DNA of 64,000 nucleotides, from positions 433,005-497,004 of the forward strand of contig QNQO01000831.1 in the NCBI GenBank assembly GCA_003290165.1, written 5' to 3'. Positions 56,930 through 64,000 of this stretch are shown in pieces (position 1 is the first letter of the stretch; each line of letters starts with the position of its first letter). The stretch comes from Berberis thunbergii. Lineage: Eukaryota > Streptophyta > Magnoliopsida > Ranunculales > Berberidaceae. A model generated the notes under the pieces. It was not told where the DNA came from and ran no database searches. It saw only the letters and a program-made list of their open reading frames with translations. Position numbers and translations under genes: made by a program.

Positions 56930-58512
56930 TGATGTAATTGGATATTTTAGCAACAACAGTAGTATGGAGTGTTAGTGATGTAATTGGATATTTTAGCAAC
57001 AACAGTAGTATGAGTTACAGTATCATTGTAAGTAGTATGAGTTATAGTATCATTGTAATTATGTAATAATTATGACATTAATTCCTATTTGGGTTTACAG
57101 TTTGTTTTAAAAGTTAAGGTTAGTTATAAATAAAGAATAGGTTGCCCATTGAGTTAGTTGATTGATGAAATAAGTTTAATTTGTTTATTTATCACTGATT
57201 TACTTTGTTGTTCAATTTATTTTATTTGATTTCCCGCATTATCTTTCAATGTCCGTTATTTCGCAAGTTTTATTCTACTGGTATCAAAGGCAAACGGTTC
57301 TTGTTGGTTTGATTTAAAAAAAAAAAATTGAAGATGATTAAAGAAACAAGATTTCAATAGTTAGAGAAGGCAATACTACAAGAGATGCACAAGATGGAAT
57401 AGAGGATGAATGTAATGATAGAGAGGATGGACAACTACATGTCAGACAACACAAAGGCTGTGGGATAGACCACAAACAACAATAGACCGTCCTCTTACAT
57501 CTACCTCCACTGACCAGTCGTCCACCACCTTGTCGACCGTCCTTGCCAGACACCACAGCAGGTCGATCACCGTCCACAGCCACCACCACGGTCATTCGAC
57601 CACACAACCTATTCATAGAGTCAATCACTACCTTGATAGACACTTTCAGTCAATCCCATTGCACTATTGCAGTAGTTCATCGAGTCTTCCTCTCCGTCAC
57701 CACCACCAGCAACCACCGGCCTTCCTCAAAACCCCCTTCAGCACCATCACCGTTCGATCGACCACAACCGTCATCACCTCTGTAAACTCCGCCCCTCGTC
57801 TCTTTCGATCGATTCCACTTCCTAATCCCTCCAATCGATGGACACCTTCCACACCTCCCTCCTTCGACTCACTCGCCATCAGTCCCTTCACCGTCGATTG
57901 AGTGTCAGCGACTCTCGATTGGCCATCATCCCATTCCCTTTAAGCCAACCCACTAGATCCTTCTTGCTATTTACCACCACTAGACAACATTTGTGACACC
58001 GACAGACACTTGTTCGGATCCAATTGGGACAGTTTTGAAGCTTACTTCCAACAATTTGTGCACACAATTGAAATTTTGAAATGGATCTCCCTTTGCGCCG
58101 GAGACTTCGCTGCAGCTTTGTATTTGGTGGCTTTACGTGTTTGGGTTCAAAGAAAGGTTAGAGGTCGACTTCTGCTTAGACACTCCATATTGTGTTGCTG
58201 CTTGTGCTCCTACTTCATGAGCTTCAAGCTCGAGGACGAGCGTCTTCAACCCCGGTAGGTTGATGTAATTGGATATTTTAGCAACAATAATAATTGTTAT
58301 AGTATTATTGTAATTAGGTAACAGTTAGTACATTATTTCCTCTTAAGATTAGGGTTTGTTTTAGAAGTTAAGTTAGTTATAAATAAGGCATAGGTTGCCA
58401 TTATTAGTTAGTTGATTGATGAAAAAAAATTATTTCGTTTATTTATCGTTGATTTACATTGTCGTTCAATTTATTTTATTTGATTTTCTTATTCTGCAAG
58501 TTTTATATATCA
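56930..58512 (+). mobile_element. small non-autonomous LTR element in a lipase intron (1.58 kb)
   Basis: LTRs at 56930-57278 and 58261-58512 both start TGATGTAATTGGATATTTTA. The left LTR carries an extra internal duplication of its first ~50 bases. A primer site TGGTATCAAAGG follows the left LTR at 57279. Perfect 5-bp target duplication GTTTC at 56925-56929 and 58513-58517. The interior (about 980 bp) has a gag-like start (EKAILQEMHKMEYRMNVMIE) and ends with a gypsy-like pol tail (gaggacgagcgtcttcaac), but no enzyme domains. A deletion derivative is likely. Confidence 0.88.
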
Positions 58513-58517
58513 GTTTC

Positions 58518-60166
58518 ACTATGTGAATTCTCTAGTCTCTATAGTATGGTACATCCTCTCCCTCCATTTTGCTTGACATATTGTAACCTTTCACTAAACT
58601 TAACATGTTCCTTAACGACTTAAACTTAACATGGTATCTGAGCACTAGACCACAAGATTGTGTAAGTTGTTATTCATTCCCCACAACAATCAGTTTCCGT
58701 GCACTAAAGGGGAGTATTGGAATTTAGTCTTACTCGTGATGCATACACAAGCCTCCAACTAAAGATCCGGTGTATAGCATCCCATGGTTCCAATCCATAC
58801 AAATAGTCTAGGAAGAAGCATTGATGCAATCATACAAACATGATATGGACATCTCGTATCTAAATACCCTACCGAACTAAAATAATAAATGAGTTACAAA
58901 CCTAAATAGCGTACCGAGTCTGCCTACCTCTTAGATTTCCGTACCATCAAAACCTACCTTCCCGAATAAGTTCCCATTCCCTGTACCCTCTTGTTTCCTA
59001 TTGGTTTTCATATACTCATAAATATACTTATAGGTTCTATATTGGTTTTCATGGGTTCCCTATTGGTTCACTGGCATGTTCTTATACTATGTTTGACTTG
59101 ATTTCAAAATACATTAAAGGAGTACATAACTGATTTTATTTACTAAAAACTAGGGGAAAAAAATCAAATTTTCCATATATAAGATTCAAAGTGAAATAAA
59201 ATTATTAGTTATGGCAACCTGATTTGACGGAAAGAGAATTAGAAGAAATTATGGGAGTTTATTTTTCCCACAATGTCGAAGTGAGAGAAGAGAGAAAGTA
59301 TGAGTAGTGGAAGGGGGCAGGCTTATTATTGAACACAGGCAAATTGGTAAGACATGTTTTTAGTGGGGCCCCACATAATAGTAGTAGATACTCTTATCAA
59401 TATCGACTACATAATTCCTTTCTAGACGAACCTAAATAAATAAATAAAAAATGATGTTATCAAATATGGTATTCATCAACTGAACGAGAATGGCTCACGT
59501 GTTAGACTAAAAGGTTACACAATAGCGGTACAAAATACCGCCACATTATTTTGTTTCAACAGACTCTTAAACAAGATATAATTATAACTTTCATTCAAGG
59601 ACAGTTCTACTGCACAAACATGAACATATACAAAATATTGTTCCTTAAAAAAAATTAATAATAGAGGGAAAATGATCATGAACACTTTTTTTTTTCCAAC
59701 CCCAAGTTACTTTCATGGGCACAAAAGATTGAGGAGGAGGTGCCTCAATAAAATAATTAATAACAGAGGAAAAATGTTTCTAAAAAAATACACTGAAATC
59801 ATTAAATAGCAATATATATACATGCCCACTATGTACCAACAAGTATGTTGGCAACTCTGATATGGAAACCCCATGGAGTTGTCACGGTTACTAGCTAAGT
59901 TATATGTATATACCCCTTTACATTAAGGTATAAATCAAAGACTTGAAACAACTCTGCCAACAATCAGTAAGGTAAGAATGATGAAACTCTTTTGAGCTTC
60001 AATTTTGGAAATCATAAAAGGAAAAAATTTATGAAATTGAAAATTAGCAACGACGGATGAACCCAATATTACATGATAATGAATAAATAATTAAGTAATC
60101 TTGATCAATAAATAAATAACCATGATAATGATGTATACATCATTTCAAAAAGAAGGATAAACTCAC
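58518..60166. other. lipase intron with a copia-like primer-site remnant
   Basis: Near 58631 the sequence aacatggtatctgagca resembles an LTR end plus initiator-tRNA primer site, and about 80 bases later aaaggggagtattgg resembles a polypurine tract and LTR start. It may be a collapsed LTR element. The remainder is AT-rich intron without further features. Confidence 0.3.
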
Positions 60167-60408
60167 CCCATGGATGAATCCAATACTCCATGTTGTAGGT
60201 ACACGGCCTTTCGTGCATCACGCCTAGAACATGCCATGACAAATATTAGGCAACAAAAGCAAATGTGATATCAAAGTTTCAGATGAAAAGATAGGAGTGG
60301 CAATACTTCAACATATACAAGAAAAAAAAATTGTTTATACCTTGGAATTCTTCCATGAGAAGAGCATATCCATCATCAGTAACTACACGGATAGCTTCAT
60401 ATGGATAC

Positions 60409-62633
60409 CTGTGATTGGGGTTCATGTAAGCAACTTGCAAAAAAGGAAAAACCCCATAAAAATCTAGTAAAGATGAATGGAAGTCATTGACCCTACAGAC
60501 CCCAAACATTCATTAATATTACATTTTCTCTTATGAATTTATGACAAATACAATTGCTACCTTAAATATTAAATGCCAACTTTTCCCTTGCAATCAATAA
60601 ATTTACATATTGTTTAAATGTAACTTTTCCCTTGTCTCCCTCCTTTACTTTTCTAGCTTTCTGGCTTTATATCTCTTCTATAGACTAAAGAACTGTTACC
60701 ATTTTCCTAAATCATGTCTACCCAAAAGTTATGTTGGGCATGTAGGAGAATATTTATTTGTGGATTTGACCAGGTCAAACCCATTTGGACCAGTCAAGGG
60801 CAATTATGATAACAATCGTTCATTATTGGATCTAGGTCAAATAGCAATAGAAAATATGATATGTTTAGACTGATTTTCGTTTTTGTATTTTATGGCTTAT
60901 TTATTCAAATAGAGTCCACACAATCTTAGGAAGTCCTATTATAGTCGCCCTAGGAAAGTTATTTCCAATTGTAGAATTATCTATGTAGCGAACTCCTAGT
61001 ATGAATTTCGAGAATCAATGAAGCAGTTACTATCAAATCAATCAATTTAAATTTATTTTCTGAATTTCGGCAAATATTTTAGTTCTCACATCTCAGACTT
61101 TCTAATTTTGTAATTTTATTTTACACTTTGATAGTCCCTAAATCATCCGTCTCAAAGAAGTTTTGAACTCTCATAACTATCAACAACGACTTCACCCGAA
61201 TTTGTGGATATACAAGATGTTTTTAATATAACTCCTTGCTCCAAAAGACTAAATTGAACCCAATAGTTATATAAATGTCCAGAAGACAAAAACCCATCAC
61301 TATATCTGAGGTTTTCTCTTCATTGAAGACAAATAATGGTGGTGAAACTCTCTTTGATAGTGAAAGAGAAGCTAAGTTCAAAGCATCCATGTATTCACAA
61401 CACTAACACCTGTTAACAAACCTGTAATAATAATTGGAAAAAAAAATTGAATCCCGCTCACTTTCATGCTTCAGTCTCAACACCCTGAATCCATGAAGTA
61501 GTTCTCTTTGCTAGTCAAAGCAGAGGCTAAAGGTGTAATCGTGTAATATGAATTAACCACTCTTGTATCACTTCCAAGCTTTCTAGTATGTGATTTGACT
61601 TGATAAAATTGAGTTAATGTAAATTGTAAAACCGAATAACTCAGTTGCTCCTCGTCAATTTGGATTATAGAGCAGTGAGCACAAACTGCAATACAAGAGG
61701 TTATATTGAGCTTGACATAGCTATACTTGTATCTCTCTATTTGTATTGTGTGAACGATTCTTCAATTTAGAAAAACACTCCCTCAGAGAAGGGTAGAGGC
61801 TTTAGGAACGTATTGGCTTCTCCTCTTTTTATCCCTCAGATTTAGCCAGCCAAAAACAAATAAATAAGAGGAAAATGGTAAAAGTGTTGAACTTAATTAC
61901 CCATTGAAACTTTTTTAGGTTTTTACTAGCATTTTAAATATCAAGTAATTAAGTAAGTCAATTAGAAAAACCAGATAGTACCTGTATTTATTTTAAGTTC
62001 AAGAGAGAATTTTAATATCAATGTTGGTTTGTAGTGTAAATCAATCTTAATATAATATCTAGAAACAACTAGACCGAGGTTCAACTTACAATGCACTGTC
62101 TGCATATTTCCCATTGTATTATCACAAGTTAGCAATTAACCATCGCAAAAAACATCACAACCTAAAATGGAGACAATGGTAAAGAATTCTAATATACAAC
62201 TTTCAACTATATCAAATTTCTTTTGCCTACAACTTGTTTTACTGATAAGCTACCATAGTTTATGAATTCTAGCTTCCTAGTAATAGATTTTGTCTAGAGA
62301 ATATAACTCAATACACGCATGATTTTTTTATAGCAATCATAAGGTGTGAGAATAAGACCGAACCAGAAAAATTGTAATTGATTTATTAGGAATTGGGTCT
62401 TTGTAATCCTCAGGGGTGGGTATTTGGTTGTCCCCTTGTTTACGATAGGGTTCATGAATTGGACATTTTATACTAGTATCCAACACCAAAACATGTATAG
62501 TTCCTGTCTTGATACTTAAGTCTTGATATGCAAATTATGATTTTGAGTATCATTGCCACTAACAATGGGCATAATTGCATACTGACAAATGATTCTCAAG
62601 TCTATGATATTTTCAACAAAAATTAGCTCTTAC
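60409..62633. other. large lipase intron
   Basis: AT-rich DNA between lipase exons. Several short ORFs (e.g. 60610-60873) show no family features. No complete transposon ends were seen. Confidence 0.4.
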
Positions 62634-63766
62634 CCAAGCTCTGTGATGACATCCGACATGTCCGTGCATCTGTATTCAGGGATTGATGAAAAGAGGCCCG
62701 CCTCTTCTGTGGGAGTTGATATTTTCTCCAAGCATAGAAGTGGGACAGATGTATCTGAACTACAAGGTGGTATTTCTTTACTGACTCCGTCATTAGAACA
62801 AACCGTCTAGACAAAATTTGAAAAGCTTGTGATGGGGGACAACAATATATGTGCTGCCTTGTGAACAACATCGAATATCCCTTCTATGAAGATCTCAATT
62901 CCTAGCTGGAGTCCTGGTTAAAATAATACTTAGCATGAGAAATTAAAATCAATCAATCTTGACAAATGTGCTTATGAGATAGAGGAAATGTTTATAATAG
63001 ATAAAGAACTGTGTAAATAGTTATAAAAAAAATAAAACAAAAAAAGAGGATAAATTAAACTAAAAAGGTAAATCAGAAAATAGTGCTTAACGAACTCAAT
63101 AAACTCCACGCCTTCTATCAGTTGTAGAGTTCACAATGTGATCCTTGATAGAGTTCAACCTGCAGAATATAAACGTGAAGGTCGACGGCTTCCTGGGACA
63201 CTGCAGCTATTGATCCACTAACCCTAGAGGAATAAAAGTCGAGACAGTAGTCCCAAAAGAAATGTTGCAGGCCACAGAATCCAAAGAAAATAAGCATTTG
63301 ATCCAGCGAGTTTGACGTTTATCATAATTAATGCTAGCCGGAGATGCACATGATCCTTGAGATTGTGGACTACAAAATATGTCTTCATCATTATCTTCTT
63401 CTGCAGAGCTATAAATGTGCTCGACGAACATCAGAATCCATGGAGAGTTCATGAACGAACTGGTTGAAAGAAGACACACCACTGCAAGCAACAAAGCGAA
63501 TCAAGTAAGATCTTCATATAAAATAAAATATCATATGCAATTAAAACAAGCTGACATAGAAAAATAAATACGTAACCGAAAGAAGTAGGAACCACTTGTT
63601 CGAACTATAGACCTGAAAAATGTTCACCATATTTTACAAGATAAGCTCAATTAACATTTCTAGATTCAGACACAAGACTCCCAAAAAATCCTTATATTAT
63701 TTTGTAACCGCACTACTGTGTATAACTTTATTTTCTACAACAGAGGAAATGACCAAGTATGGTTCC

Positions 63767-63907
63767 TGTTACAGTGTGTATATAGCTGTCAATTAGAGAT
63801 TTTAATTGATATAGTTTCCTAGTATAGATTCAATAGTTTGTATATAAATACATGTAATACTTTCAAAGAATACAAGTAAAAGAGTATTTTCTTAATCTCT
63901 GTTAACA
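63767..63907 (+). mobile_element. 5' LTR of a copia-type element (141 bp)
   Basis: Begins TGTTACAGTGTG and ends CTGTTAACA, with TGTTA/TAACA inverted ends and an internal tatataaatac TATA-like word. It is followed directly by a primer site. The element body lies beyond the window. The five bases before it are gttcc. Confidence 0.8.
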
Positions 63908-63920
63908 TGGTATCAGAGCC
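63908..63920 (+). other. primer-binding site (initiator-Met tRNA)
   Basis: TGGTATCAGAGCC matches the usual complement of the plant initiator-methionine tRNA 3' end and directly follows the LTR terminus. Confidence 0.9.
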
Positions 63921-64000
63921 ACTTAGGGTTTGAGATTGTGATTCGAAGTTTGAAGTTAGGGCTTAATATTTGAAGTTTGAAATTTGAAGTTTTGTTCTCA

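Larger units (their letters stand above)
55053..63481 (-). pseudogene. alpha/beta-hydrolase lipase (AB-hydrolase-associated lipase family), frame-damaged
   Basis: Plant lipase related to lysosomal acid lipases. Exons in reading order: about 63200-63481, 63105-63159, 62634-62857, 60341-60408, 60167-60223, 56484-56535, 56284-56359 and 55053-56097, with GT-AG borders in phase for most. Landmarks: YPYEAIRVVTDDGYALL, RDARKAVYLQHGVLDSSM, NGVVGSPAFAAFDQ, GYDVFLGNFRGLVSREH, the nucleophile elbow CHSLGGAA with the catalytic Ser, the Asp in DLVAGQNDKVI and the His in the AHLDFTFSHRE block. Substrate is unknown. The first exon is not in the window or was not recognised. At least six single-base length changes shift the frame, for example near 55328, 55615, 55776, 60351, 62655 and 62693, each in a short run of one base. 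The amino-acid sequence is otherwise well kept. It is either a recent pseudogene or a real gene with uncorrected sequencing errors. Confidence 0.85.

Noticed and set aside
57530..57901. 123-codon His/Thr/Ser-rich ORF inside the small LTR element
   Set aside because: Simple composition, open in two frames, inside a deletion-derived LTR element; not supported as a gene.
58631..58740. Complete miniature LTR element (TRIM)
   Set aside because: Only a primer-site-like and a polypurine-like word are visible; no matching pair of LTRs could be aligned.
63908..63920. Possible tRNA gene piece
   Set aside because: It is the short primer-binding complement directly after an LTR; no cloverleaf around it.

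Overview
The window is plant nuclear DNA, most likely from a dicot. It is AT-rich, its host genes contain introns with GT-AG borders, LTR retrotransposons of chromovirus, Tat and copia type are abundant, and several classes of DNA transposon are nested in one another. No prokaryotic, organellar, tRNA, rRNA or CRISPR feature was found. All assignments come from reading the sequence and from remembered family features; no database was searched.

Layout. 1-4067: the 3' part of a chromodomain Ty3/gypsy element with an intact 1,174-codon pol frame and its 3' LTR, which carries heat-shock-element-like sites upstream of a TATA box. 4587-11347 (minus): a broken gene for an external type II NAD(P)H dehydrogenase with an EF hand (NDB type). 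It lacks its start codon and one exon and has two in-frame stops. 9641-25714 and 34040-46034 are direct copies of one segment, about 98% identical across the LysM gene. Each holds the 5' end of the NDB gene, an intact small secreted LysM protein gene, a GGGTGTTTG-type repeat, an unidentified exon, and copia plus Tat-type retroelement remains. Copy 1 was enlarged by a truncated Tekay-like chromovirus (14325-20150) and by a block of chromovirus LTR sequence (20502-23863). Copy 2 was enlarged by an apparently autonomous PIF/Harbinger transposon (35432-40541) inserted a few bases upstream of the NDB start codon. That transposon carries both expected genes and an extra intact membrane-protein ORF.

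Between the copies (25715-34039) lie a foldback element, a CACTA-type MITE, a broken type-2 ACC synthase gene, a UDP-glycosyltransferase pseudogene split by a Tip100-like hAT element that carries a MATE transporter exon, and a second Tekay-like fragment. 46035-49683 is the 3' part of a Tat-lineage element with a degenerate antisense ORF, followed by polypurine tract and LTR. Two further TIR elements (50062-51442 and 52321-53989) and a second foldback element (54231-54409) follow. 55053-63481 (minus) is a multi-exon alpha/beta-hydrolase lipase gene whose exons carry several single-base, homopolymer-type length changes. A small LTR element with a perfect 5-bp target duplication sits in its largest intron. 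The window ends in a copia-type 5' LTR and primer-binding site.

The best-supported host genes are the two LysM genes and the lipase locus. The transposon genes most likely to be functional are the gypsy pol frame and the two PIF/Harbinger ORFs. The most unusual observations are the PIF/Harbinger cargo ORF, the hAT element with a captured MATE exon, the two foldback elements with shared ends and different arms, and the covarying palindromic repeat upstream of the second Tekay-like fragment.
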